Assembly: GCF_030053155.1 (NCBI RefSeq)
Contig: NZ_CP125640.1
Location: 124,001 to 188,000 of the forward strand
DNA from: Rhizobium sp. BT03
Lineage (GTDB): Bacteria; Pseudomonadota; Alphaproteobacteria; Rhizobiales; Rhizobiaceae
Direction of reading: 5' to 3'
DNA length: 64,000 bases
Part shown: positions 17,952 through 27,218 of the stretch, piece by piece
Layout of the letters: every line of letters begins with the position of its first letter
Numbering within the stretch: position 1 is the first letter of the stretch
Notes under the pieces: generated by a model
Database searches by the model: none
Told to the model about the DNA's origin: nothing
The model's input: only the letters and a program-made list of their open reading frames with translations
Made by a program: the position numbers and the translations under genes

Positions 17952-20091
17952 TTCCGGCAAACCGAAAGCATTGATCTACACGCCTGCCGGTCGCGATGCC
18001 TGGGTGGCGAGATCGTTGGTCGATGAGGCCGGATTGGCATCGATTGCTGCCACTGACCTGCCTATGTTCGCGTCATTGCTCAGCGATGACATTGCGCTTG
18101 GCGTGCTGACGGAAGAGGCCGTTCGCTCAAGCGATCTCAAGCCGATTGCCGCCTGGGTTTCGGCCCAACCGAGCTGGTCGGACCTGCCGTTCATCGTCCT
18201 CACTCAACGCGGTGGAGGACCTGAGCGAAATCCCGCCGCTGCTAGGCTTTCCGAGGTTCTTGGCAACGTCACATTCCTGGAGAGGCCGTTCCATGCGACC
18301 TCCTTCATCAGCGTTGCCCGGACCGCATTGAAGGGGCGCCTGCGCCAATATGAAGCGCGAGCCCGGCTCGAGGCTCTGGGCGAGGGAGAACGACGGTTGC
18401 AGACGGCGCTTGCCGCCGGTCGTCTCGGGGCGTGGGAGCTGGAGCTGTCGTCGATGGCCCTGTCTGCTTCGGCGACCTGCAAAGCGGTCTTCGGCCGAGG
18501 GCCGGATGACGATGTCACGCGCGACGATCTGATCGCAAGCATCCACCCCGACGACCGGGATAGTGTGCTGGCACGCCTGCGCCAGACGATTGATACTGGA
18601 CGCGACTATTCGATCGAGCATAGGACGATCTGGCCGGATGGATCGCTGCATTGGACCGAGGTCCACGCGCAGCTCTATTCCGACAGATATGGTTCCGCCA
18701 GGAAACTCGTCGGCGTCTGCTCCGATACCACCGTCCGCAAGACCATCGAGGAAAATCTGAGACGGCTCAATGAGAACCTCGAAGAGCGTGTGAGGGAACG
18801 GACCAAAGAGGTCAACGCCGCTCACCAGACCCTGCTCGAGGAAGTCGCCCAGCGTGAAAGAGCCGAGGAGCAGCTTCGCCAATCGCAGAAGATGGAGGCG
18901 ATCGGCCAACTGACCGGCGGCGTCGCACACGATTTCAACAATCTGCTGATGGTCGTTCTCGGAAATCTGGAGTTGCTCGGCAAGCATGTTGCCGGAGATG
19001 GCAAGGCGACGCGTCTGGTCGACGGGGCGATTCAGGGCGCGCGGCGCGGGGCGGCGCTGACGCAGCGGCTGCTGGCTTTTGCCAGACAGCAGGATCTGCA
19101 GGTCAAGCCCGTCGATCTGGCCGAGCTGGTCTCCGGCATGAACGACCTGTTGCGGCGTTCGGTCGGACCCTCGATCAGCATCGAAACCAGCCTGCCGGCG
19201 ACGCTGCCGCCGGCGCTGGTCGATGCGAACCAGCTGGAATTGGCGCTGCTCAATCTTGCGGTCAATGCCCGCGATGCGATGCCGGATGGCGGGACGCTGT
19301 CCATATCGCTGCGTGATGCGCAGGTGGCCGGCGATGACGGCATTCTCGACAAGGGCGCCTATCTGGTGTTGGCGGTGGCCGACAGCGGCACCGGCATGGA
19401 CGCGGAGACGCTGAAGAAGGCAATAGATCCGTTTTTCTCGACCAAGGAACTCGGAAAAGGCACGGGCCTCGGCTTATCGATGATCCACGGACTTTCCGTT
19501 CAGCTCAATGGCGCACTTCGGCTGACAAGCGAACTTGGGGTCGGAACGACAGCTGAATTGTGGCTTCCGGCGACCGAACGGCGCCCCGAGCGGGCGATCG
19601 AAGCGGAACAGGCCGTTCCCCAAGCTGCATCCAGACTTAAGATCCTGCTCGTCGATGACGATGCTTTGATCGCCATGAGTTCGGTCGACATGCTTGAAGA
19701 TCTCGGCCACGAGGTCGTCGAAGCAAACTCCGGCGCGCAGGCGCTGGAACTGATCAGCAGCGGTCAGCATTTCGACCTTGTCATAACCGACTATTCGATG
19801 CCTGGTATGACCGGCGCACAGCTTGCCCGGGCCGCACGGGACATTCACCCGGCGTTGCCGATCGTGCTGGCGACAGGTTACGCCGATCTTCCTGCCGGCA
19901 CCGATATCGATCTTCCGAGATTGGCAAAGCCCTATGATCAGTCTCAACTCGCCAAGGAAATCGCCAAGGCGATGGCAAGCGAAACGGCTCCGCTTCTTAG
20001 ATCCGGCGGCGACGCAGGTGGTTCAAAGCTTCGCCTGTCCAAGGCCAACGGTGCCGGCGATGAAATCGGCGATGGCGCCTGTGTCGTCTAG
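17926..20091 (+). CDS. Hybrid sensor histidine kinase with PAS and receiver domains
   Basis: Start taken at ATG 17926, inside the end of the KaiC-like gene; 721 residues. Order: a receiver-like N-terminal region without clear phospho-Asp motifs; PAS/PAC domain (IHPDDRDSVLARL to GVCSDTT); coiled coil (about 280-325); HisKA with His335 in GGVAHDFNNLL; HATPase with NLAVNARDAMPDGG and GKGTGLGLSM; C-terminal receiver with Asp622 in LVITDYSMPG. No membrane segment, so cytoplasmic. Its last 23 codons overlap, tail to tail, the end of mobB. Probably acts with the KaiC-like ATPase. The start could be later. Confidence 0.88.
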   Translation: MAGIAAIPNSGKPKALIYTPAGRDAWVARSLVDEAGLASIAATDLPMFASLLSDDIALGVLTEEAVRSSDLKPIAAWVSAQPSWSDLPFIVLTQRGGGPERNPAAARLSEVLGNVTFLERPFHATSFISVARTALKGRLRQYEARARLEALGEGERRLQTALAAGRLGAWELELSSMALSASATCKAVFGRGPDDDVTRDDLIASIHPDDRDSVLARLRQTIDTGRDYSIEHRTIWPDGSLHWTEVHAQLYSDRYGSARKLVGVCSDTTVRKTIEENLRRLNENLEERVRERTKEVNAAHQTLLEEVAQRERAEEQLRQSQKMEAIGQLTGGVAHDFNNLLMVVLGNLELLGKHVAGDGKATRLVDGAIQGARRGAALTQRLLAFARQQDLQVKPVDLAELVSGMNDLLRRSVGPSISIETSLPATLPPALVDANQLELALLNLAVNARDAMPDGGTLSISLRDAQVAGDDGILDKGAYLVLAVADSGTGMDAETLKKAIDPFFSTKELGKGTGLGLSMIHGLSVQLNGALRLTSELGVGTTAELWLPATERRPERAIEAEQAVPQAASRLKILLVDDDALIAMSSVDMLEDLGHEVVEANSGAQALELISSGQHFDLVITDYSMPGMTGAQLARAARDIHPALPIVLATGYADLPAGTDIDLPRLAKPYDQSQLAKEIAKAMASETAPLLRSGGDAGGSKLRLSKANGAGDEIGDGACVV

Positions 20092-20544
20092 ATCGAAGAC
20101 CGGCAGGGCTGTATCCGTAACGGCGTGATCGGCGGCGATGGCGCAGATATGGGGATCGCTCGACGCCAGCGGCTGGCGATTGGCGGCCTCCAGCCGGCGG
20201 GCCTCGATCTTCGGGATCGGCTCGCGCTTGTAGCCTTCGATCAGCACGAGATCGCAGGGCGCAAGACGCGCAAGGATCTCCTCGAATTCCGGTTCGGGCG
20301 CGCCGCGCAGCTCATGCATGATGGCGTAGCGGGTGCCGGAGACGATGGTGACCTCATGGGCGCCGGCCTCGCGGTGGCGGTAGCTGTCGGCGCCGACCTT
20401 GTCGATATCGAAATCATGATGGGCATGCTTGATCGTCGAGATCCGGTAGCCACGGCGGGTGAATTCCGTCACCAGCCGGACGGCGAGCCCCGTCTTGCCC
20501 GAGTTCTTCCAGCCGGCGATGCCGAAGATTTTGGGTGCGGTCAT
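20023..20544 (-). CDS. mobB: Molybdopterin-guanine dinucleotide biosynthesis adapter MobB
   Basis: 173 residues. GIAGWKNSGKTGLAVRLV is the P-loop; STIKHAHHDFDIDKVGADSYRHREAGA and LVLIEGYKREPIPKIE are MobB hallmarks. Known: binds GTP and aids MobA in attaching GMP to molybdopterin for bis-MGD enzymes. Start overlaps the mobA stop as ATGA (20541-20544). Its 3' end overlaps the hybrid kinase gene by 69 bases on the opposite strand. Confidence 0.93.
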   Translation of the reverse strand: MTAPKIFGIAGWKNSGKTGLAVRLVTEFTRRGYRISTIKHAHHDFDIDKVGADSYRHREAGAHEVTIVSGTRYAIMHELRGAPEPEFEEILARLAPCDLVLIEGYKREPIPKIEARRLEAANRQPLASSDPHICAIAADHAVTDTALPVFDLDDTGAIADFIAGTVGLGQAKL

Positions 20545-21173
20545 GCGCGAAGGGCCTCCAGCCAGCGTTCGGCTTCGACGAGATCATCCGGCGTGTTGAT
20601 GTTGAAGAAAGGATCGAGCAGGCTGGCGCGGGTCGGATGCAGCGGAAATGATACTTCCGTAACGTCATGCCGTAACAGGAAGTCACGCACGCGGCGCTTT
20701 TCGTCGGTGACGATCCAGGCTTCGAGGTCGGCGGCGAGTGTCGCCGGCCAGAGCCCAAAGACGGGATGGCTGCGGCCCTCGGAGGCGGCGATGGCGATCT
20801 GCGACGGGCGCTCGAGCGCTGCCGCCAGCCGGGCGACGAGGTCGGTCGGGAAGAACGGGCAATCCACAGAGACGGTGACGACATGGGTGATCGCGGGAAG
20901 GCCGGCGGCATAGCGCATCGCCGCATGGATGCCGGCCAATGGCCCGGCCTTGCCGGGGAAAAGGTCGGGGACGACGGGCACATCCTCGGCGGCGGTATCG
21001 GCGTTGATGGCGACGGGGACGACCTGCTGCGAAAGGCGGGTCAGCACATGACGGAGCAGGCTTTCGGTCCCGAGCATTGCGGCCGCCTTGTCGTGGCCCA
21101 TGCGCTGCGAGCGGCCGCCGGCCAGCACGACGCCTGCTATATCGGATCTGTCGAGCGAGAATTCAGTCATCAT
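20541..21173 (-). CDS. mobA: Molybdenum cofactor guanylyltransferase MobA
   Basis: 210 residues. Nucleotidyltransferase signature VVLAGGRSQRMGHDKA (GTP and Mg binding), PGKAGPLAGIHAAM, and the metal-binding VSVDCPFFPTDL. The C-terminus has FFNINTPDDLVEAERW. Known: transfers GMP to Mo-molybdopterin for DMSO-reductase-family enzymes. First gene of a mobAB pair; moaA lies 13 kb away at 34294. Confidence 0.93.
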   Translation of the reverse strand: MMTEFSLDRSDIAGVVLAGGRSQRMGHDKAAAMLGTESLLRHVLTRLSQQVVPVAINADTAAEDVPVVPDLFPGKAGPLAGIHAAMRYAAGLPAITHVVTVSVDCPFFPTDLVARLAAALERPSQIAIAASEGRSHPVFGLWPATLAADLEAWIVTDEKRRVRDFLLRHDVTEVSFPLHPTRASLLDPFFNINTPDDLVEAERWLEALRA

Positions 21174-21179
21174 CCTGCC

Positions 21180-22088
21180 TCAAACCGGTGAGCGCGGCGC
21201 GGATTCCTGCGCGATCGGCGCCACGTGACGCTTGGCTTCACGATAGAACGTATAGAGGCCGGAAGCGATGACGATCGCAGCGCCGAGCAGCGTCCAGTTG
21301 TCGGGCACTTCGGCAAAGAAGAAAAAGCCGAGCAGCGAGGAAAAGATGAGGCTCGTATAGCGGAATGGCGCGACGAAGGAGATCTCGCCGGTGCGCATGG
21401 CGAGGATGACCGACTGGTAGCCGACGAGCACCAGCACCGAGGCGAGCAGGAGGTGCCCGAGCGAGGCGGCGCTGACCGGATGCCAGCCGCCGAGCACGGG
21501 GATGAGAAGCGCGCCGAAGAAGGAGGCGGAGGTAGCCGTGATGACGGTGATCATCAGCGAGGGAATCTCCGGATCGATCGACCGGGTGGCGAGATCGCGG
21601 CCGGCCGTCGTCAGCACCGCGCCGACGCAGAGCAGGGCGGCTGATGTAAACCCTTCCGGTCCGGGACGGATGATGATCATCACGCCGACGAGGCCGACTG
21701 TTATCGCCGACCAGCGCCGCCAGCCGACGGGCTCGCGGAAGAAGAGCGCGGCGCCGAAGGTGACGACCAGCGGCAGCGACTGCAGGATTGCCGAGGCATT
21801 GGCGATCGGCATCATGCCGAGCGCGGTGATATAGGTGACCGCGGAGAGTATCTCGCAGACGATGCGGAGAATGATCATCGGCTTCAGCATGACACGCCAG
21901 GAGCGCAGCGCGCCCATTTTCCAGGCGATCAGAAAGACGAGCAGGCTGGTAAAGAGGCCGCGCAGGAACATGATCTCGCCGGCATTCATATAGGCGATCA
22001 CCGATTTGGAGAGGGCATCGCTCGAGGAAAAGCCGGCCATCGCCATGCTCATATAGATGGCGCCCTCAGTATTGCGTGACCGCGGCAT
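21180..22088 (-). CDS. EamA/DMT-family transporter
   Basis: Start at ATG 22088 (AAAGGGAA upstream); 302 residues. Ten hydrophobic segments in two EamA repeats are apparent, for example MIFLRGLFTSLLVFLIA, LPLVVTFGAALFFREPVGW and ISFVAPFRYTSLIFSSLLGF, with the typical FxEP-type motif ending each repeat (FFREPVGW, FFFAEVPDNW). Known: drug/metabolite exporters of the RhaT/YdcZ superfamily; substrate not predictable. It ends just past the start of mobA on the same strand (6-base gap), so mobAB may be read from its transcript. Confidence 0.87.
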   Translation of the reverse strand: MPRSRNTEGAIYMSMAMAGFSSSDALSKSVIAYMNAGEIMFLRGLFTSLLVFLIAWKMGALRSWRVMLKPMIILRIVCEILSAVTYITALGMMPIANASAILQSLPLVVTFGAALFFREPVGWRRWSAITVGLVGVMIIIRPGPEGFTSAALLCVGAVLTTAGRDLATRSIDPEIPSLMITVITATSASFFGALLIPVLGGWHPVSAASLGHLLLASVLVLVGYQSVILAMRTGEISFVAPFRYTSLIFSSLLGFFFFAEVPDNWTLLGAAIVIASGLYTFYREAKRHVAPIAQESAPRSPV

Positions 22089-22424
22089 GAAGAGATTCCC
22101 TTTACCTGTGCGCCCCTTCTTAGTCGGGAAGATACATGAAGGGAATCGGATGAATGTCACACCCGGGATAAATCGATGATGCAGCGCACAATGGTGCTGA
22201 TGCTGAGGCAGGTGCGTGTTTGAAAACCGCGGCAAGTGAACGTTTTACAATGCGAATTCCAATATTTCCGATGCGTCGATCAAGGTCCTCCTCCGGCAAC
22301 AGAGCTGATCGCCGGCCGAGAACATCGATTGCCAGCGGTTTTCGTTTGTCCGCGCGGGAAACGGGTGGCTGCATCGCCCGATGTTTGCGATCCCGGATGC
22401 CTCGACAACAGAGGAGAAACGGAC
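22089..22424. other. Divergent intergenic region, EamA transporter to SDR
   Basis: 336 bases. An AT-richer patch (about 22225-22275) may contain promoters for the SDR. No inverted repeat or convincing small gene was seen. Confidence 0.4.
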
Positions 22425-23192
22425 ATGACACTTCTGAACGACAAGGTTGCGATCATCACCGGCGCAAGCTCCGGCATTGGCCGCGCCGCGGCGAAACTCT
22501 TTGCACGGGAGGGCGCCAAGCTCGTGGTCACCGGAAGGCGACAAGAGGCGCTCGACGCCGTCGTCGCCGAAATCGAGGCGGAGGGCGGGCAGGCCGTCGC
22601 AATATCGGGCGACATCAGGGACGAGGGGCTGCAGGCCAGGCTTAGTGAAACGGCTGTCTCCCGCTTCGGCGGACTCGACATCGGTTTCAACAATGCCGGC
22701 ATTCTCGGCGAGATGGGGCCGGTGGCGGAACTGTCGCCGGAGGGCTGGCGCGAGACGATCGAGACCAATCTCACCGCCGCCTTCCTCGGCGCCAAACACC
22801 AGTCGGCAGCGATGGGAAAAGGCGGCGGATCGCTGATCTTCACCTCCACCTTCGTCGGCCACACCGCCGGCATGCCGGGCATGGCCGCCTATGCGGCGAG
22901 CAAGGCGGGGCTGATCGGTTTCGTGCAGGTGCTCGCCGCCGAACTCGGGCGGCAGAATATCCGTGTCAACGCCCTGCTTCCCGGCGGCACTAACACGCCG
23001 GCTGCGATCACCAATGCGCCGGATGCGACACCGGAACTGCTTGCCTTCGTCGAGGGGCTGCATGCGCTGAAGCGCATGGCCCAGCCGGAAGAGATTGCCA
23101 ATGCGGCGTTGTTCCTGGCGTCGGATATGGCGAGCTTCGTGACGGGGACGGCGATGCTGGCGGATGGCGGGGTTTCGATCAGTCGGACGTAG
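22425..23192 (+). CDS. SDR-family NAD(P)-dependent oxidoreductase
   Basis: Start ATG 22425 after GAGGAGAAAC; 255 residues. Classical SDR: cofactor motif ITGASSGIG, NNAGI, catalytic Ser in STFVG and YAASK. The residue pattern after beta-2 (VVTGRRQEAL) favours NADP(H). The C-terminus (TGTAMLADGGVSISRT) is normal. Monocistronic, followed by a repeat-rich gap. Substrate unknown. Confidence 0.88.
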   Translation: MTLLNDKVAIITGASSGIGRAAAKLFAREGAKLVVTGRRQEALDAVVAEIEAEGGQAVAISGDIRDEGLQARLSETAVSRFGGLDIGFNNAGILGEMGPVAELSPEGWRETIETNLTAAFLGAKHQSAAMGKGGGSLIFTSTFVGHTAGMPGMAAYAASKAGLIGFVQVLAAELGRQNIRVNALLPGGTNTPAAITNAPDATPELLAFVEGLHALKRMAQPEEIANAALFLASDMASFVTGTAMLADGGVSISRT

Positions 23193-23846
23193 GGTGAGGG
23201 TGGATGTCGGAGGTCGAGCCACCCGCCCTCGTCCTTCGAGGCTCCGGCCTGCGGCCTACACACCCCAGGATGAGGGCTGATTGTGGTGCCGTGTGGCTGG
23301 TGGATTGAGTGGTTTGCCGTGTGGCTGGCGGGCTGGTCGATGTGCCGCGTGACTGGCGGCTACTAATCCGTGTGCCATGTCACGCAGAGTAAGATCTGGC
23401 TTGTTGCTCCGCCCTTCATTGAAGCAAGCCGCGACCTCTCTCCGACCTCATCCTGAGGTGCCCCGCAGGGGCCTCGAAGGACGGGGTCGGCCACTGACGC
23501 GGTGCCGGCTCCTTCTTGCCCTTCGCTTGCGCTCCGCGCATTCGCGGCTTTGCCGCTCACCCCCTTGTCTGCCTGCCGGCACCGACCGGGGTCGAGCCAC
23601 GGGTCTCGACCCGTCCTTCGGACCCCCGCTGGGGAGAAGGGGACTCGCAGCGGCGTCTCACTCCACTTGAGACCTCTGGTGCGGGAATGATGACCGTGCG
23701 GCTCGCTCCCCTTCTCCCCAGCGGGGAGAAGATGCCCGTCAGGGCAGATGAGGGGGGTGAGGAGCGTCAGCGACGAACGCCTTGAGCGGCAAGCGAAAGG
23801 CACGCTTGCATCCTCCCATCGTCACCGCCCAAGATCAGCACCCCGC
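23193..23846. repeat. Repeat-rich intergenic region (REP-like palindromes and short tandem repeats)
   Basis: 654 bases with no supported gene. Holds one REP-like unit at 23223-23278 (CTCGTCCTTCGAGG to CAGGATGAGGG) and an inverted copy at 23442-23491 (GACCTCATCCTGAGG to CCTCGAAGGACGGGG). Four imperfect units of about 27-30 bases built on TGCCGTGTGGCTGG start near 23285, 23312, 23341 and 23370. A RIME-related palindrome, CTTCTCCCCAGCGGGGAGAAG, lies at about 23709-23730. Confidence 0.7.
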
Positions 23847-24629
23847 CTAAGACATGATCAACCCGCCATCGACATTGATCGTCTGGCCGGTGATATAGGC
23901 GGCGTCAGCGCTGGCGAGGAAGGTGACCAGGCCGGCGACGTCTTCGCCCGAGCCGGCGCGTTTCATCGGGATGCCTTCGACCCATTCCTTCATCAACTCG
24001 CCGGGAGCGTAGTTGCCCAGCAGTTTGCCCCAGGCCTGGTCGTTATAGGCCCACATGTCGGTCTCGATGATGCCGGGGCAGAAGGCGTTGACGGTGATAT
24101 TTTCGGTCGCCACTTCCTTGGCCAGGCTCTGGGTGATGCCGACCACGCCCATTTTCGAGGCGGCGTAGTGCGGCGTAAAAATGAAGCCGTCGCGGGCCTG
24201 GCCGGAGGCGGTGTTGATGATGCGGCCGCCGCGCCTGTGTTTGCGGATACGCGATATCGCCTCCTGGGCGCAGAGGAAGACGCCCTTGGTATTGACGGCC
24301 ATGACCTTGTCCCACTCGTTTTCGGTGAGGTCCTCGACACGGGCGATGGTGATGACGCCGGCATTCTGGATCGAGACGTCGACGGAGCCGAACTCTGTCT
24401 CGGCAACGTCATAGAGAGCCTTCACGCTTGCCTTGTCGGTGACATCGCCGACGAAAGAGACCGCCTTGCCGCCTTCGGCTCTGATCCGCTCGGCGACCGC
24501 ATGCACCGAATCCTCGTTCGCGGAGACGACGAGGTTGGCGCCTTCATTCGCAAACCGCCTGGCGATCGCCGCTCCGATGCCGCGGCTTCCTCCGGTAATG
24601 ACGACCGTCTTTTGCTCAAAGCGTTTCAT
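23847..24629 (-). CDS. SDR-family oxidoreductase of the sugar/polyol cluster
   Basis: Start ATG 24629 (MKRFEQKTVV) with GGAAGGAAAAAGC upstream; 260 residues. Motifs: ITGGSRGIG, QNAGV (in place of NNAG), NTASG and HYAASK as the catalytic Tyr/Lys. Resembles sorbitol, acetoin and 2,3-butanediol-type dehydrogenases. It lies 216 bases after another SDR on the same strand; a GGGCAG/CTGCCC stem in that gap may end the upstream transcript. Likely oxidises a polyol or sugar imported by the neighbouring ABC system; exact substrate not deducible. Confidence 0.88.
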   Translation of the reverse strand: MKRFEQKTVVITGGSRGIGAAIARRFANEGANLVVSANEDSVHAVAERIRAEGGKAVSFVGDVTDKASVKALYDVAETEFGSVDVSIQNAGVITIARVEDLTENEWDKVMAVNTKGVFLCAQEAISRIRKHRRGGRIINTASGQARDGFIFTPHYAASKMGVVGITQSLAKEVATENITVNAFCPGIIETDMWAYNDQAWGKLLGNYAPGELMKEWVEGIPMKRAGSGEDVAGLVTFLASADAAYITGQTINVDGGLIMS

Positions 24630-24845
24630 GCTTTTTCCTTCCCGGTATCCTGACATAAACAGCAAATCTGCGGGCGATCTGCCTGCGATCATCATTGGAG
24701 CTCAAGCGGCAGCTCGTTCGATCGGCGTGAGGGGCGGGCAGACGACGCTATCGCACGCCGTCCTGCCCGTTATCCCCTTCAGCGCCTCGATCTCTGCCAG
24801 GGAGGGAGCGAGATCGTTTTCCAATTGCCGGCAATGAGCTTCGTG

Positions 24846-25634
24846 TCACCAGCAGCAGAATCCGCCGTCGACGAGAAGATCGACGCCGGTCACGAAACTT
24901 GCTGCATTCGACAGCAGAAACACCGCCGGACCTACCATCTCGTTGACATCTGCCATGCGTTGCATCGGCGTCTGCTCTTCGAAGAGCTTGGTCTGATGGA
25001 CCATCTCCGGACGGGTGTTCATCGGCGTTGCCGTGTAACCGGGGGAGATGGTGTTGACGCGAATGCCGCGGCCGACCCATTCCATCGCCATAGACTTCGA
25101 CATATGGATGACGCCCGCCTTGGAGGCGTTGTAATGCACCTGGCTCAGGCCCCGATTGACGATCACACCCGACATGGAAGCGATGTTGACGATGGAGCCG
25201 CGTCCATTCTTCAGCATGGCGCGGGCCTCGGCCTGGCAGGAAAGAAAGATGCCCTTGAGGTTGATATCCATCAACGTCTGGTATTGATCCTCTTCCATAT
25301 CTTCCGCTGCGTTCGCATTGGCGATGCCTGCGGCGTTGACGGCCAGCGTCAAGGCGCCGAGGTCCGCTTCGGTTCGTGCGACTGCCTCTGCAAGCGAAGA
25401 TTTGCTCGTCACGTCAGCCGCGATCTGGATCGAGCGGCGGCCGGCGGCGCGAATATGTTCGGCCGTATTGGCCAGCCCGTCGTCGGTCCGGCGGTCGAGC
25501 AGCGCCACGTCGGCGCCGCATTGCGCAAGGCCGATGGCGATGCGCTGCCCGATGCCGCTCCCGGCCCCGGTTACGATGGCAACCTGGCCGCTGAGATCGA
25601 AAAGCTTCGGGGCGTTCAGAGTGATGTCGGACAC
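24846..25634 (-). CDS. SDR-family oxidoreductase, second of the sugar/polyol cluster
   Basis: Start taken at GTG 25634 because AAGGAAGAG lies just upstream; the frame is open to 25682. 262 residues. Motifs: VTGAGSGIG, Asp in VALLDRR (suggests NAD+), NAAGI, IASMSG, YNASK, and a C-terminal VDGGFCCW with two Cys. Similar in layout to D-arabinitol, sorbitol and xylitol dehydrogenases. Follows the ABC ATPase gene by 77 bases, though a palindromic repeat sits in that gap. Confidence 0.87.
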   Translation of the reverse strand: MSDITLNAPKLFDLSGQVAIVTGAGSGIGQRIAIGLAQCGADVALLDRRTDDGLANTAEHIRAAGRRSIQIAADVTSKSSLAEAVARTEADLGALTLAVNAAGIANANAAEDMEEDQYQTLMDINLKGIFLSCQAEARAMLKNGRGSIVNIASMSGVIVNRGLSQVHYNASKAGVIHMSKSMAMEWVGRGIRVNTISPGYTATPMNTRPEMVHQTKLFEEQTPMQRMADVNEMVGPAVFLLSNAASFVTGVDLLVDGGFCCW

Positions 25635-25666
25635 CGCTCTTCCTTTCTCTGTTGTCTTGTTTTCAC

Positions 25667-25710
25667 GCAATTCCTGACGCAAAACCGCTGCACACTTTTG
25701 CTGGAATTGC
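25667..25710. repeat. Palindromic intergenic repeat with CCGCTGCACAC core
   Basis: Nested inverted repeat: GCAATTCC/GGAATTGC outside and GCAAAA/TTTTGC inside, around CCGCTGCACAC. The same core lies at 52259-52303. Located between ABC ATPase and SDR genes, where it could act as a transcript hairpin. Confidence 0.65.
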
Positions 25711-25711
25711 T

Positions 25712-27190
25712 TTAGATGGTAGCCAGTTCCATGACCGAAACGTCATTGGCCTGGTCACGATTGAGAATCCCCGCCTGCTTGCCTTGCGCCAGCACGAGAA
25801 TGCGATTGGAGACGCCGAGAACTTCCTCGAGGTCCGAGCTTACGACGATGACCGCGACGCCCTGTTTGGCAAGATTGACGATGATGTCGTAGATGCCGGC
25901 GCGGGCGCCGACATCGATGCCTCTCGTCGGTTCGTCGAGCACGACGACCTTGGGATCGCGCATGAGCCATTTGGCGATCACGACCTTCTGCTGGTTGCCG
26001 CCGGAGAGGTCCGAGGCGTATTGCTCGGCACGGCCCTTGACGCCGAATTTGGCAACGGCCTTTTCCGCAAACGAGCGCTTGATGCGCGGCGTAATCCAGC
26101 CACCGCCCAGTTTGTCGAGATTGGCGTAGATAATGTTCTCGCTGATCCGGTGGCCGACGATCAGGCCCTGCTCCTTGCGGTCTTCCGGAACCATCACGAT
26201 TCCCCTGGCGATGGCGTCCGCCGGGTCGCGCAGTCTGAGTTCCTCGCCTTCCAGCTTGATCGAACCAGCACTGATCGGATCGGCGCCCGAAATCGCCCGC
26301 ACCAGTTCGGTGCGGCCGGCGCCGACCAGCCCGGCGATGCCGAGAATTTCGCCGGCCCGCACCTCGAAGGTAACGTCACGGAACGAGTCATCAGGCGAGC
26401 TTAGCCCGGACACTTCAAGCACCGGGCGATCGGTCGGAACGGGCAGGGTGGGGAACAAACGGTCAAGCGGGCGTCCGACCATGCTCTCGACAATCGTTCG
26501 CACCGGGGTGGCGCTGTCCGAGAATTCCTGCACGCGCTCGCCGTCGCGAAGAACGACGATGCGGTCGGTGATCTGCTTGATCTCTTCCATGCGGTGGGAA
26601 ATGTAGACAATGCCGACGCCTTCCGAGCGAAGCTTGCGCACCTGTTCGAACAGAGCTTCCGTCTCCGCGCCGCCAAGGGCGGCTGTCGGCTCATCGAGGA
26701 TCAGCAGCTTTGCGTTGAGAGCCAGCGCCTTGGCGATCTCGATGAGCTGCTGATTTGCGGTGGAGAGACCGGCGACCGTCCGCGTTGCGGGTATGTGAAG
26801 GTTCAAGCGAGCGAGCTGGTCCTGAGCGCGGCGAACCATCTGGGCACGGTCGACGGCGCCGTTCTTCATCGGCCAGCGTCCGATGAAGACGTTTTCCGCG
26901 ATCGACAGCTGCGGCAGAAGCTGCAGCTCTTGGTGAATCAGGACAACACCCTTGTCGATCGCTTCTCTTGGGGTGGCCGGGGCATAAGGCTGCCCCAGCC
27001 ATGTCATCGATCCTTCGGAGGGCGTGCGGGATCCGGCAATAATGCCCGACAGCGTCGACTTGCCCGCTCCGTTTTCACCGAGAAGTGCAACCACTTCGCC
27101 CGGATAGACGTCCAAGCTGACATCCTTCAGAACCTGGAGCGGCCCATACCACTTGGATATGCCTCTCAGGGAAAGAACGGGATCAGTCAC
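25712..27190 (-). CDS. Sugar ABC transporter ATPase (RbsA type, duplicated)
   Basis: Start chosen at GTG 27190, preceded by GAGGAGG; 492 residues. Two fused ATPase halves as in RbsA/MglA. First: Walker A GENGAGKST and Walker B LLILDEPTAAL. Second: degenerate Walker A GLVGAGRTE, signature LSGGNQQ and VVVLDEPTRGIDVGA. Known: energises carbohydrate uptake by CUT2-class importers. Third gene of the minus-strand operon after permease and binding protein. Confidence 0.92.
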   Translation of the reverse strand: MTDPVLSLRGISKWYGPLQVLKDVSLDVYPGEVVALLGENGAGKSTLSGIIAGSRTPSEGSMTWLGQPYAPATPREAIDKGVVLIHQELQLLPQLSIAENVFIGRWPMKNGAVDRAQMVRRAQDQLARLNLHIPATRTVAGLSTANQQLIEIAKALALNAKLLILDEPTAALGGAETEALFEQVRKLRSEGVGIVYISHRMEEIKQITDRIVVLRDGERVQEFSDSATPVRTIVESMVGRPLDRLFPTLPVPTDRPVLEVSGLSSPDDSFRDVTFEVRAGEILGIAGLVGAGRTELVRAISGADPISAGSIKLEGEELRLRDPADAIARGIVMVPEDRKEQGLIVGHRISENIIYANLDKLGGGWITPRIKRSFAEKAVAKFGVKGRAEQYASDLSGGNQQKVVIAKWLMRDPKVVVLDEPTRGIDVGARAGIYDIIVNLAKQGVAVIVVSSDLEEVLGVSNRILVLAQGKQAGILNRDQANDVSVMELATI

Positions 27191-27218
27191 GGCACACCTC
27201 CTCAAAACCTCAACTTTA

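Noticed and set aside
23285..23390. CRISPR-like array
   Set aside because: Units are degenerate, directly adjoining, without distinct spacers, and no cas genes are present.
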